Origin: Lasiodiplodia sp. COLG20
Lineage: Eukaryota > Ascomycota > Dothideomycetes > Botryosphaeriales > Botryosphaeriaceae
DNA: 64,000 bases
Assembly: GCA_009801085.1 (NCBI GenBank)
Contig: VNWV01000003.1
Span: forward strand, 3,968,001 to 4,032,000
Direction: 5' to 3'
This document shows positions 45,985 through 56,952 of the stretch, in pieces. Numbering within the stretch: position 1 is the stretch's first letter; each line of letters opens with the position of its first letter. The notes beneath the pieces were generated by a model. It was given only the letters and a program-made list of their open reading frames with translations, did not search any database and was not told where the DNA came from. A program made the translations under genes and the position numbers.

Positions 45985-47962
45985 CTACCTCGCCAGAATC
46001 GACCTCAAGACCTTCCGCAACGTGCCCTCCGCCCAATCCTCTCCCTCCTCCCGCAAGATCCGCTCAGCCCTCCACCCCACAAACCTATCCGGCCGCACAA
46101 GCACACATCCATCCTCCTCCACCCCCCTGATACGCGCCCACTCGAAATACGGATCATGAAACTCCTGCCCGTACCCCACCGTCACCGTCCTTATCCCCAC
46201 GCCCAACTCCGCCTCCAGCCTCGCCGCCGCCTTCCCCCACGCATCACCACCAATACTAGTAAACAGCGTAAACCACCCCTTCCCCGCCACATCGTGCGTC
46301 GAGACCAACTTATCCGGGACGGGCTTGCTCAGCCACACATGCGGCAGCCGGCGTCCGGGATAAGTGCTGGGCGCGTAGTCGAACAGCGGGTCCGCGACAG
46401 CCGCCAACCCGTCGTCGCCCGGGACACCGTCTGCCACGACGGCCGCAGAGCCCGCGTACGACTGGTTCATCTCGATGCCCAACCCCTGATACTCATGCTT
46501 CGTGTGCTCAAACGCCTGCTGCAGCCGCTGGCGCCGTGCGCGGCCGGCGGGCGTATCCGCCTCGAGCTCTTCCGCCACCGCCCTGCGCTCCTCGACCGTC
46601 TCCTTATCGAACCCCAGCGCCTCGAAGATCGCGGCGAGCGCCCTGTACCCGTCGTTGGCGCGGCGCACGACGCCCATTCCCACAGGCACACGCTCGGTCG
46701 AGTACGAGTCGAGCAGGCCGGCGCCGGCCTTGCCCTGCAGGACGAAGGCCGCCTTCCAGGCGAGGTTGTAGGCGTCTTGGATGCAGGTGTTGGAGCCGAG
46801 GCCGTTAGACGGCGGGTGCCGATGCACGGCGTCGCCGAGGGCGAAGACGTTGCCGCGGGAGAAAGTCTCGGCGCAGACCTCATTGATATACCACTTAGAA
46901 ACGCCCTTGATATGAACGGGCAGATCCTCGCCGATGGCCTGCTTGATGCGCTGCTCGAATTGTGCGGGCGTGCCCGGCGGGCCGGTGTAACCCGGGTCGG
47001 GGATCATGACGAAGAGCCATTCCTTCCACGGCTGGATCATGCGCGCGTAGACGTGCCGGGCGAAAGGAGGGGAGTCGAGTTCGGGCTGGAAGACGGCGTT
47101 CATGTGGCCCGTCCGGCCGCGGGAGGTCATGATGTGGGACAGGTCGACGTCGGCGAGGACGTTGATGGCGACGCCTTGGCTGGGCTGCTTGTAGAGCGGC
47201 AGGTCGAGCTGCTGGACGATGCGGGACCGCCCGCCGTCGGCGCCGAAGAGGAAGCGCGAGCGGACCGTGTATGTGGTGTTGGTTAGCATGTCGCGGAGAG
47301 TGCTGAGGACATGGTCGCCACGGTCCTCGAAGGAGAGGAACTCGGTGTCGAAGCGGAGGTGGAAGCCATGCTGCGTGGCGTATTGCACTAGGACTGGCTC
47401 GAGGAGGGTTTGTGGGAGGTCGAAGTGCCGGCATGGGCTGGCTTTGTCGTATTTGCTCTGGCCGATGGTTTTAGTTCGGTGGTAAGGGAGTTCAGGGGGT
47501 GAGAGACACCCGTACCTGCATTTCGCCTTTGCCCCAGGCGAAGATGCGGCCGTACTCGCGCCCGTTCATGGTGTTGGTCCACCGCAAATGTTCGATCATC
47601 TCGCCTCCGTTCGACAATCGCGTCACTTGATCCTCAAGCCCGATGTCACGAAGGCATTCTGTCGACGTTAGTAATGTGCGTGCCCGACATTCTCGCTGAC
47701 AACTTACCAATAGCAGCGGCATTCGTGATATGAGCTCGAGGCGTGTCCGCGGTTGACCGAGTATTGGTAATCATGAGACCTTTGATCCCTGCAAGAACAT
47801 TAGCAGGCTAAACGGGTTGGAGAGGGGTATCCTGGGCTCGCCGTGAAACGCGAGGAAGCTAGCAAGCGCACCGCCTGCAGGGCCAGCTCCAACGATGAGA
47901 GTATCCATTTCGATAAGGGCTGGCGCCACGCCATTATCGTCGCTTGAAGGAACGTTGTGCAT
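45985..47962 (-). CDS. FAD-dependent aromatic monooxygenase (phenol hydroxylase/TfdB type)
   Basis: Four exons, 47962..47842, 47788..47708, 47658..47516 and 47457..45985, give 605 residues. TLIVGAGPAGGALASFL (about 21-37) is the FAD Rossmann motif. After intron 1, FHG|IKGLMITNTRSTADTPRAH and NAAAI|ECLRDIGLEDQ are family blocks; the first contains the Arg that contacts FAD. RFLFGADGGRSRIVQQ carries the DG motif and FALGDAVHRHPPSNGLGSN the second FAD/ribityl motif. The last 150 residues form the thioredoxin-like C-terminal domain (DLAGKGWFTLF-like, here HDVAGKGWFTLF). It hydroxylates a phenolic ring using NAD(P)H and O2. Intron 1 has a GC donor (G|GCGAGC..CAG); no GT donor gives the right phase. 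An in-frame ATG at 48055 would add 31 residues; I prefer 47962. Confidence 0.88.
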
Positions 47963-49945
47963 TTTGGCTTCTGCTTGAGGTGGATAAGACTGAAATGTGA
48001 TTTCTGCTGGATTCTTGCTGTGATCTGACTCTGTCGGCCACTGGGATTGCCACATTTATAGGTGCACCTACAGAAGCGCATTCACGCCGTCTTCTAAGCT
48101 ATCTGGTCTGCCTTTGTATTCTCTAAGCAGATTTGTAAATATTACGAAGCAACTATCTCCTGCGCTGAAGAGTGAATTCTTTCAGGTAGATCGTCTCGGA
48201 GTTTTGATCATTCGGCCGGTTGAGGTTACTCTGTGCCCGCAGTAAGAAACCTTTGGCCCACGGAAGCTGTCATCATGTGCCATCCGGTGAAGCTAGCATA
48301 TCCAGATGTTTATTAAGCCGCAAAGGTTGACCGCTCATCAGCCCATAGGGAGAAATAGTCACACAGGTGATGCAAACAGGGGCAGATTAATGCACATCAA
48401 TCATTATCCATTCTTATGCGAACAGGCCTACCAAAGATCCAGAGCACGCGCAGATCCACACGGACCTATTTCAGAATACAACGACTGTATTTTCTAAATG
48501 TAAACCTCGATAGTGGAGGGAGTGGGTAGTCCTTCGTGTTCGAGCTACACCTTAGCTTACTTGAACTGAATTACAACGGGGGAGCTCTGTGTCATGACGT
48601 AATTTCGCAAACTCTGCTTACAATAAGGTAGAAATAGCCTTTCCACTCAATGTCAAATGCGGACCTCCACCTTTCCATCCAAAGTCAAAATTCCAATGCT
48701 GAACCTTACTCATCCATACCTTTCGCAATCGTGTAATGCAAGCTAGTCGAATAGTGCCAAGATTCAGAAGCACGGTATAGATTGAACAAGTCGGACATCA
48801 TATACTATCAGCATGTGGAAAGAGACATTTCTTCCGGTCCCCACTTTGAACGGGTGATTTATACAGTGGTTACGCTGCTATACCTCCGTAGCCTACCTAA
48901 GCAAGATCCGCGCTTTGACCCTATACCGATCCCTGTGCCGCTACCACTTTCGCAAAAGGAATGCCACCGCGAGGCTGAGATAACGTGCTTAGAAATCGAA
49001 CCGCAGATCCTGCTTATTAAGTGACTGACTCGGCCCGCACGCGATCCGGTGTTCCGTCGTTCGAAAGAGGAAGTTACTAACTCTATGTATTTAACCTAGG
49101 ATTCACCTGCTGAGCAGAGTATCGAAGATTACATATACAAATTATCTTGCCCAGGAGACGCATTCTCTTGAACACTGCAGTTGTGGCTCTTATTTCACGC
49201 TGGTTCGCAACCAACTATCGGTAGGATAAATCGCGATAGCTAAAGCCCTTACCCACATACATTGTTCAAAATGATTCCGTGTAGTCGCATTCAGATAGGT
49301 GCTTTAAGCTATACGGGTTCGTTGAACATTACCATGCAGATAACTTTCGTAGGCGAATCAGGTATTGCAGTACTCACTTAGTTTGACCGGCTTTGGTTTG
49401 TGCTCTGGCGACAATTTTTGTCGCCAAATGTCAATCCAATTGGTAAAGTGCAGAGTGCCTACTCAGAAGACATGGGGCTGTAGCCAATCGAAGAGGCCAA
49501 TTACTGACAGAAAACTGTGAAAAAAGGCCTTGGTGATAAGTGGGCTGATTGTGCAGATTTTACGAGGGGCTGCGGACCGGCCCTGCATTGGTGCCAAGGG
49601 CAACGATCCGAAGCCTTCATTGGGTGGATTCTGGCCAATCAGTCAACCCAGCCAACATTGCCATGCATCCTTACTGCCTGATCTTCAGCTGCGGGGTATT
49701 CAGCCCCTGACAGACCACCAGGTTCTTTATTGCTCTCTCTGATCTCGGAACTTCATGCATCGAAGTACCTAACCCAATCGTCCTGTACATTTTGCTCCCT
49801 CTCCCCATGACACGCCATGCCGCTCGGCTTAAGCCTCGATAAATTGAAAGGAGGAAAGCAGAATTCCTACAGTGAGTTTGATACACCAGTGAGTTATCTT
49901 GCCATAGATACGATCACTACTGAGCTAAATATATCTAAGGCAGCC
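47963..49945. other. 2-kb intergenic region
   Basis: No recognisable gene. Contains the FAD monooxygenase promoter and the HET promoter. 48300-49800 has only short frames. A frame extending the HET gene upstream to 49817 is open, but its added residues are not HET-like. Confidence 0.5.
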
Positions 49946-52102
49946 ATGTCATCAAAACTGCAGGTCGACGACTGTGACCCGGACCTCCGTTCCAGTCCAA
50001 CGTCTTGCCCGATCTGTCATGATTTCCAGCCTCTTGCAGCATGGCTAACATTACCGTATGGCGACTTCTGGCGTGCGCCTAAGCCCATTGGGCTTTGCCG
50101 AATCAAGGACGGGCCTCTTGAATACCGTCTTATGGCAGATCTCGAAGACATCGAATCACAGGCGTCAAAAGGCTGTCAAGCTTGTTCGAGCCTGCACGAA
50201 GGATATCTACGTTACTCAAACGCCAAAGTACGGGATATCTACCCAAACAAGCTTTTCCAAGTTCGATTTGAAGTTATATTGAAGCCTGAAGCCAGCCTTC
50301 TCGTCAGAGTCTTCAATTACCTCAACGAAGTCGTATGTCGATTTTCCATGTTTACTACACCTGGTAAGTGACCTGAGAAGGCTCAGAACTCCTGGTACTA
50401 ACGCACTATTTCTATATTAGAATACCATCCGTGGAATGCTCTTCCTGCTGTCCCATTTGATCCCACGAATCGACTAGGCCAGGGGTACCGACAACTTATT
50501 CAATCTTGGATCCAAACCTGCAAGGTCGATCATACACAATGCGCCTCCATCACTCCGTTGGAAATGCCCAAAAGGCTTCTACGGATCAGACGCAATTGCA
50601 GTTCCATTCGTCTGGTAGAAGGAATACCAACGTCTGAGTCCTATGTTGCACTGAGCCACTGCTGGAAGTCATCAAGGCCGCAAAAAACAACAAGCTCCAA
50701 CTTCAGAGAAAGAACCAAGTCGATATCTTTGTCCAATTTGTCACCGACCTTACGAGACGCAGTGATAGTTACTCGCTGGCTCCGGGTGCGGTACATATGG
50801 ATTGACTCTTTATGTATCATTCAAGACGACGACAACGACTGGGAATGCCAGGCCGCCAAGATGGGAACCATCTTTCAAAACGCTTATGTCACGATAGCAG
50901 CGCATGTCGACAAAACAAGCTCCTTCGACGACGGCTTCCTTGGTCACAACGGCGTCTTCAAATTCAATCATTCCGGCGCCATGAATCGAGACGTTTTCAT
51001 GAGGAACAGCCTCCAACATACGCTTAGTGCTTCCTATCACAATTATTACACTACGGACCGACTGAACCAGTCTGCCATAGTTCCCCTACTGCAGGAGGGC
51101 TTATGGGGCAGGGGATGGTGCTTCCAGGAGCGGCTGCTCTCCTCCCGTGTCATCAACTTCTTTCCCAATGAGGAAATCGTTTTCGAGTGCTTCGAAGGAA
51201 CGCGGTGCGAGTGCGATGACGTATTCAATCATTTCGAGGGCTGGGAAGATTCAACGAAAAGATTCTCAATCAAGAACAGCCCTTTCGACGGCGCGGCTGG
51301 GCCCAGATTAGCGGATCTCATACGAAGAAGCGGCGGTGCTGAACATCAATCCGAAGAACACAGAAAGGACCTGCTACGGCGCTTGTGGTCATTCATCGTG
51401 GATGAGTATTCCAGCAAGAATCTTTCCTACTGCACTGACACTCTCCCGGCTTTGTCGAGCACCGCAAATCTGATGCCTCAGGGCATGTTCGGAACGTACG
51501 TTGCGGGCTTGTGGAAGAACCAGCTTGTTTCTGATATGGCCTGGTTTGCAAAACACCCAAAGAGCCCGCGGCGTCGGCACCCAAAGTACGTTGCTCCGAC
51601 ATTCTCATGGGCTTCGGCGGCGGGACCTGTTTATATTGGAAGTGAGCCCTGGCGGGCATGTGCATCAGTGGTCGATGTGAACTGCTCCTTTCATGGCACA
51701 GATCCATACGGCCAAGTCACGAGCGGGGCAGTAACATTATATACGCGTGTCTGCCCTTTCCGAATTCGGAGAGAAAGTCGCCATGTTCGAAGAGACGGGC
51801 GCAAATTCTCTGTGTGGCAATCGACGGCACTGGGAAACAGAAATTCTGAGACTATTCTCCTGGAAATAGATACCGATGATGATATTGATAAAGTAGCCTT
51901 GGAAGGAAACCTAGCTATCAGGCTCACTAAACACCTCGACGGCGGCCGTTGGTCTATGTTCGCGTTGTATGTGACGCCTTCAAAGAGCAGGACCGGAGCG
52001 TATGAAAGGATCGGGATCATCAAATGGCACTGCTATGAGAACGCTAAACCACACAAACGCTGGTTCAAAGGCTCAGATAAGAGAGAGATATTACTTATCT
52101 AG
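49946..52102 (+). CDS. HET-domain (heterokaryon incompatibility) protein
   Basis: Two exons, 49946..50363 and 50421..52102, give 699 residues; the 57-bp intron restores TTP|EYHPWNALP. An N-terminal Cys pair (SCPICHDFQPL) and GCQACSSLHEG precede the HET domain. HET motif 1 is SYVALSHCWKSS (about 214-225), motif 2 LRVRYIWIDSLCIIQDDDND (about 259-280) with WECQAAKMGTIFQNAYVTIA next, and motif 3 near GLWGRGWCFQERLLSSRV. The C-terminal half (FSWASAAGPVYIG onward) is the variable region. HET proteins trigger death of fused cells between incompatible strains and may act as innate-immunity effectors. No NLR or NB-ARC domain is fused. An upstream in-frame ATG at 49817 would add 43 residues; the chosen ATG gives a normal HET N-terminus. 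It faces a HET remnant (52237-53016). Confidence 0.9.
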
Positions 52103-52236
52103 CACAGTATAGAGCCTTACTGTCCGTATAATTCCTTTTCGTATAGCTCGAAATTAATTTAGGTTTCGGGGTGAGTCAGATGATAATTCTTTCTTCATTG
52201 TTTAGGACAACTACGACTAATCTAGAAGCAACCCAT

Positions 52237-53016
52237 CTATTTCACAGTATATGATGCTCCTCCAAGCCTAACGGACCGCATCTGCACAAGTAACTTAGGC
52301 ATCCCAGCCTGCTTTCGTCCAAGCTCGCTCTCTCCGTCATCGGAAAAGACTGAGATCCCATCGAGGGTTGGGTCGAACAGTAGGTCTGCGAAGCGAATTT
52401 CGCACAATGCTACGCGCTCGAAATAATCTCCGTGGTCCTGAACGAGAAGCACGAATGCAGATCTGCCAGTGTCCTTACAGCCGGTGAACTACAAACCAAG
52501 CCACGCGTATGGCGTTAGAGTCTCGCCAGCATTGCCGATGGGGACGCCGTATTGCAATCGGTTCGGGTCCATCTGCAAGCTCGTCCTGCTTGCGCCTGTT
52601 CTCCGAGCGCGCCATTCGTCGTCAAGGTACCACAGAAATGTCAGAAACGAGCTGCCGAATTTAAACTGCGCGGCTGGAGCGTCGATATGGATGTGCCGGA
52701 TAGCCAGGCCGAGTGAGGGCTTTGCGTTTCGGGCTTGTTGGGCCTCCTAGGCGGACAGCAGCCGCTCGCTTATCTCCAGAGAGGCTGTGACGTTGTCGTG
52801 TAGACAGCGTTGGTTTGGTGCATCTATTTCATCGAGCCATCCGGCCCCGGTCCAGCTCGGAAATTCGGCGCGTCGCCCACGGCGGGCAGATCGTTGCCCT
52901 GTGCCCCAGAGCAGGATGGTCATGAAACCCTCAGTCCAGCCCCTTACGCTCTTCCGATCCCCGATGCTTCCCAACGTGGAAAGGATTGGAATTCTATTCA
53001 CATCCAGCGGAACAGC
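52237..53016 (-). pseudogene. C-terminal remnant of a second HET-type gene
   Basis: One minus-strand frame reads the C-terminal half of a HET protein: SVRGWTEGFMTILLWGTGQR, RRGRRAEFPSW..AGW, IRHIHIDAP, TFLWYLDDEWRARRTG, NRLQYGVPIGNAGE, YAWLGL-stop-FTGCKDTGRSAFVLLVQDHG and QMRSVRLGG. It is broken by TAG at 52749-52747 and by TAG at 52491-52489, where relatives have Tyr in WLGLYFTGC. The N-terminal HET domain is missing. The frame begins immediately after the stop of the C2H2 gene, in the same frame. Length left is about 260 codons. It is not the same sequence as the intact neighbour, so it is an independent paralogue that decayed. Confidence 0.75.
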
Positions 53017-53881
53017 TCACTGTAACGACCTCCCTTGACTTCGGCATTTTCGAGAATGCCGACGAAGATTGTCTTTCCGGTTGGATTTGTAATCGCAATA
53101 TTGACAGGCAAATTGGGCGAAGCAATGTACTGAATCAACGTGGCGGCGCAAACTTCTTTTGTCTGTCAGGACAGCTTTGCATCCTTCAAATTGACATTGA
53201 TGGCGCGTATGAGCTTGTAGTTGGTGATTCCTAAGTAAATACAGGATCAGTATATGGAAATTCAAAGATAGATGTACTGGCTTACTCCAAAAGCCGCTCT
53301 GATTGAAAAAACCTTCCACAGATTTCGCAGTGATAGCGCCGTGCGCGAGGAATTGGAAGCGGGTTGGCTTGGTTGCATAGCGACACATCGGCCTGTTCTT
53401 CCGGTATGGCATGAGTAGAAGTAGCAGAATGGCTGGCAGACGCTGCGGAAATATGTTGAATGGTGATAGGGTGGACTGTGGCTGGGAAATTCAACAATGG
53501 TCGTACAACTGGGTTGTCTGAACCAATGTTGGAGTCACAGGCTGGTGAAATGGGGGTATGGTGAACGAAATGAGGCACTGGTGACTCAGAAAGAACGTCT
53601 AAGGAAATGGACGTATCTTCGGATGCACTGCGTGAACCTTGAGCCAAAGGAATTGGCGGGAACTTCAGCAGATCCGTCTCCACGGAAAGCGAGTATTCTT
53701 GCAAGGCGGGCGAAAGCTCGAAAAGATATGAAAAATCACAGCCAAGGGAACTATTATGAGATGGAGAAATAACGGGTTCCGAACGTATTGAATCACCGAC
53801 GTCATGAGTAGAATTGCAACGTATATCGTGTAATTTGCCATGAAGGCGACGTATATTATTATTTTGCCCGCGTTGAGCCAC
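53017..53881 (-). CDS. C2H2 zinc-finger protein (5' end unresolved)
   Basis: Exons ..53881-53286 and 53230..53017 join SERLLE|NHQLQAHT, restoring the first finger. Fingers: CEICGRFFQSERLLENHQ (C-x2-C-x12-H-x4-H), CQFEGCKAVL..LRRHVDSVH (C-x4-C-x12-H-x4-H) and CQYCDYKSNRKDNLRRHSRK followed by C (C-x2-C-x12-H-x3-C). Upstream is a Ser/Pro/His-rich region of about 180 residues with no further domain. It is probably a DNA-binding regulator in the nucleus. The first in-frame codon I can support is at 53881 and is not ATG; a splice acceptor (cccacag) lies just before it. A donor joining ATG at 54038 with the right phase is possible but weak. The gene ends in the TGA shared with the frame of the HET remnant, so a fusion history is conceivable. 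Confidence 0.7.
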
Positions 53882-54162
53882 GGAGTCTGTGGGAGCGCAA
53901 GGGAATCAAACCCTCACGCAGGCGATGCTTGGCGATGGATATGGGTCTGATGGCATCAGCTTACAACTTCAGCCATGTAATTGTGTAGTTGCAGAAGGGT
54001 AGAAAATACGTGTATTGATGCGTGTTAGCATCGCTCCCCTTCCAAAGAAGTTGCAAATATTGTTTCAAACTTGACCAAACACCCCCCGAACCCCAGCAAA
54101 GGAACACCCTCCAACGTTGTGGTGTCGCGCGAGAGTGAAGTATGGGAAACTAATTTTGCCGT

Positions 54163-54196
<34 letters not shown>

Positions 54197-54786
54197 TACA
54201 ACTTGCACCCCTGCTTAGTGTCCCGTACGGGAACGCTGGTTGGTGGCCTCAAGCCCCTCATCACAACTGTGCTGATTGGTGACCTCAATGGTTTTCAGGA
54301 CAGGGGTATTGATTGGTAGCCTCAAAATGTGGTCGCGTGCGTAGGATATTCCAGATTTAGTGTGGCTGGTCAGCAACATGACGTAAAGCGGCTAATCGGT
54401 CTGGGGAAACTACACATCTGAGGCCGCATTGCTCAACCAATTGTTCACTGGTCACATTTATGCCACAACCCATTGTACGATACTTGCGTGTCCAAAATTC
54501 CTCCAGAGAGCCCCTCAGCATACGCCCTATGCGACTACGTATGCAATCCACCCCTTTCAAGATATCTTCTCTCTCGAACTCTGAAGTTGAGGCCCTCATT
54601 CTGGACCAATCATTTACAGCTGACTCTCAAGAAGTGAGAGTGTTCATTACAACGATTGTTAGCCACAATGGACATACTTAATGCAGGCTACCTCACACTT
54701 TGGCAGGAGAGATCAGGCGAAAAGTGATCTTGTTTTCCGGAGTTGCTTCAAGAAACGATATACCATCTCCCTTACACCTCTAGACA
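53882..54786. other. Intergenic with (GA)n microsatellite
   Basis: 5' flank of the C2H2 gene, probably including its first exon. A (GA)15 tract lies at 54162-54191. No gene otherwise. Confidence 0.5.
54162..54191 (+). repeat. (GA)15 microsatellite
   Basis: Thirty uninterrupted bases of alternating G and A. Confidence 0.95.
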
Positions 54787-55243
54787 ATGGAACCTCGGCA
54801 TACCCAAAATGGGCAAGATCAGCTCCCTACAACAACGGGAGGCAATGGCTTTGCCGCCTCCACCACACAACATTCCCACAGTCTCCAGAACAGCTCGGAG
54901 GAACTAGACAAGGCGCATCATCCAAAGCTCACGCAGTATTGGCTCAATATCAATCATCAATACTATTTGCAGGCGGGCCAACTCACACCGATGGAGCGTT
55001 GGGTCCGGGAGTGAGCATTGCGCAGCTCTCGTTCACAGCAAATTCTGTTCATCATTTCTGTTACTGTAAGTCATCCTTGGATAAAAAAATATATTACTGA
55101 TCAAAACAGGAACTACAATCATTTCATACACGGCCGGGCTCTTCCTCCTGGGGTATCTCGAGTGGATATGTGGATGTCCGCATGACCGCCTCGACTACCC
55201 GTTTAGGAAGAACACGAGGTACCACTCATCCCCTGTGTGGTAA
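54787..55243 (+). pseudogene. Possible broken small membrane-protein gene
   Basis: 55110-55243 reads as a good terminal exon: TTIISYTAGLFLLGYLEWIC followed by GCPHDRLDYPFRKNTRYHSS then PVW and TAA, preceded by a clean aaaacag acceptor. A donor (ctGTAAGT) lies at 55066. Joining the frame upstream of that donor in the required phase creates TGA at the junction, and the frame with the best start (ATG 54787, MEPRHTQNGQDQ..) ends in TGA at 55012-55014. Either the gene is broken or one splice site is misjudged. No family recognised. Confidence 0.3.
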
Positions 55244-55760
55244 ATGGAAGATGAACACTCATTAATTGGCAAACTGTCATTGGCATACAATTCAATCAAC
55301 CTCAATATTATCAGCTTGCGACAGAATCTGATTTTCTTTGTGGATGAATGTCTGGTTGTGGTAGCCTATCTACGGTGCGAGGATCCGAAAGCTCTGCTGA
55401 CGCGAAACACATTGAATTCACGCGGCCACTGAGACTCAGGTGCAGCAATACTTCAGAAAGCCTTCAGACTACCAGTCACCACTAACCCCCAGTAATCCAT
55501 ATGTCCATCTCTCCCGCCGATCTCCCCATCTTCCCAATATCAGAAAGCGGGGAAGGCGGAAGCGGCGCAAATAAAGGGAAAGAGAGAACCAATCATCCCA
55601 TAGCCATCCAACCTCCCATGACCCCTTAGACCAGCCTTCTGAAAAGCAGATTTTGAATACTCCAACCCATCCGAAAAGCATTTCCCGGAGCCATCCACGC
55701 ACCCGCAAAGTCCCCCCGCCATCCCATCCCATCCCAACCAACCAACCACGCACGCACCCC
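55244..55760. other. Intergenic
   Basis: No gene. The last 130 bp contain C/A-rich low-complexity (ccatcccatcccatcccaacc) at the 3' end of the next gene. Confidence 0.5.
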
Positions 55761-56472
55761 TCAAACCTCCTCGCTCCCCGCAAAGTACGACAGCTCTGCC
55801 ATCGCCGCCGCATCGCCCTCATCATCCGCATCGGCACCCGTATCCTCCGCCTTGATCACAGTCGCCTCCTCGTCCTCATCATCCGTCTGCTCGTCCTCGT
55901 TCTTGACGCGAGCACCACCACCACGGCCACCGCGAGGAGTAGACGACGAGACGGCCTTCTTGGCCTTCTTGTTGGTCTTCGCCTTGCGCGAGGGGGACTC
56001 CTCGTCATCGTCGGCATCGTCGTTGGTGGGGCGGACGCGCTTGGTGTTGTTCTTGCGGCCGGAGGCGGGCGTGGACGGGATGGAACCGCCGTCGCCGCCC
56101 TGCGCCATGAGCTTCTTCTTGATGGGGCCCCAGCAGGCGGAGGCGGAGGCCGGGTTCTTGAAGCCGGCGACTTCGGCGAGCTTGACGAAATCGACCTGTG
56201 GTGGTGAGTTGCGGTGGTTAGCTGAAGCGTTTCGGTGTGGACAATGGGGTGTGTGCGTGAGGTGCGGCGCGCTGTTTGTCGAGCAAGCCTGACAGCTGGG
56301 ACGGGGCGGCGCTCTTGGGTGTCGTTGCGCGGACTTGCAACAGCGCAGGGCGGGTGAGGTGATGGGAGGACGGAGGACAGCTCACCTGCGGTTCGGTCTT
56401 GAAGCACTGCCAGACTTTGCCGGCGACCTCCAGGTCGCGCGCGGTGAGCGTGTTGCTTTTCGGAGCTCCCAT
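55761..56472 (-). CDS. Small nuclear protein with SANT/Myb-like N-terminus and acidic tail
   Basis: Two exons, 56472..56386 and 56195..55761, give 173 residues; the 190-bp intron has the donor GTGAGC and joins TEPQ|VDFVKLAEVAGF. Residues about 12-60 (ARDLEVAGKVWQCFKTEPQ then VDFVKLAEVAGFKNPASAS and WGPIKKKL) form two to three helices with spaced Trp, a common arrangement in small fungal Myb/SANT-like proteins. The rest is disordered: KAKTNKKAKKAVSSS is a likely nuclear signal, TPRGGRGGGARVK an AT-hook- or RGG-like element, and DEQTDDEDEE an acidic patch. It probably acts on chromatin; no named homologue recognised. Confidence 0.75.
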
Positions 56473-56952
56473 GGTGGATGGTTTGCAGTTGCACGGGTTT
56501 GCGATGAATGCGCTGGTGTTTTGGGGAGTGGGAGAGTCGTTGCTGCTTGAAGAAGCTGTCAGACACAGACTGGAAAAAGCTTTGTTTTGAAGTCGGGCGT
56601 TGAGCTGAAGTGAGGTAGGGTGTAGTGCTTGATGTCGCGTGCAGTAGGGAAGGGTATGGAAGAAAGAGAGTGGGGAATTAGCTGAAGGAAGACTGACTTA
56701 CTTGGACGAGCGTCGCAGTTTCAGTGTGTTCACGGCAGAAGAAAGGCGTTGTAGAGTGATGGTGTTGAGGTGAAGATCAAAGATGCGAATGAGTAATTTA
56801 AGCAGCGCCTGTAAGTGATTGGACCCTGACAAATGCCCAAACTGGCTTAGTTGCGACTAGCGTACTATTGCTTTACCACCATAGTACAATTCCAGGCTAA
56901 AGAAACAGTTTGAATTTTAGAGCTGTCATCTGCGCTACTCTATTCATGAAGT
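56473..56952. promoter_or_regulatory. Promoter region of the small nuclear protein
   Basis: 480 bp between two minus-strand genes. It holds the 5' flank of the small nuclear protein and the 3' flank of PIG-U. Nothing coding. Confidence 0.4.

Noticed and set aside
45922..47286. Long plus-strand frame over the aromatic monooxygenase
   Set aside because: Arg/Pro/His-rich shadow of the GC-biased antisense gene with clear FAD motifs.
53895..53990. tRNA-like T-arm on the minus strand (gggTTTGATTccc) near the C2H2 gene
   Set aside because: No matching 5' acceptor strand (it would need to pair with gcgctcc), no plausible D-arm or anticodon stem could be drawn.
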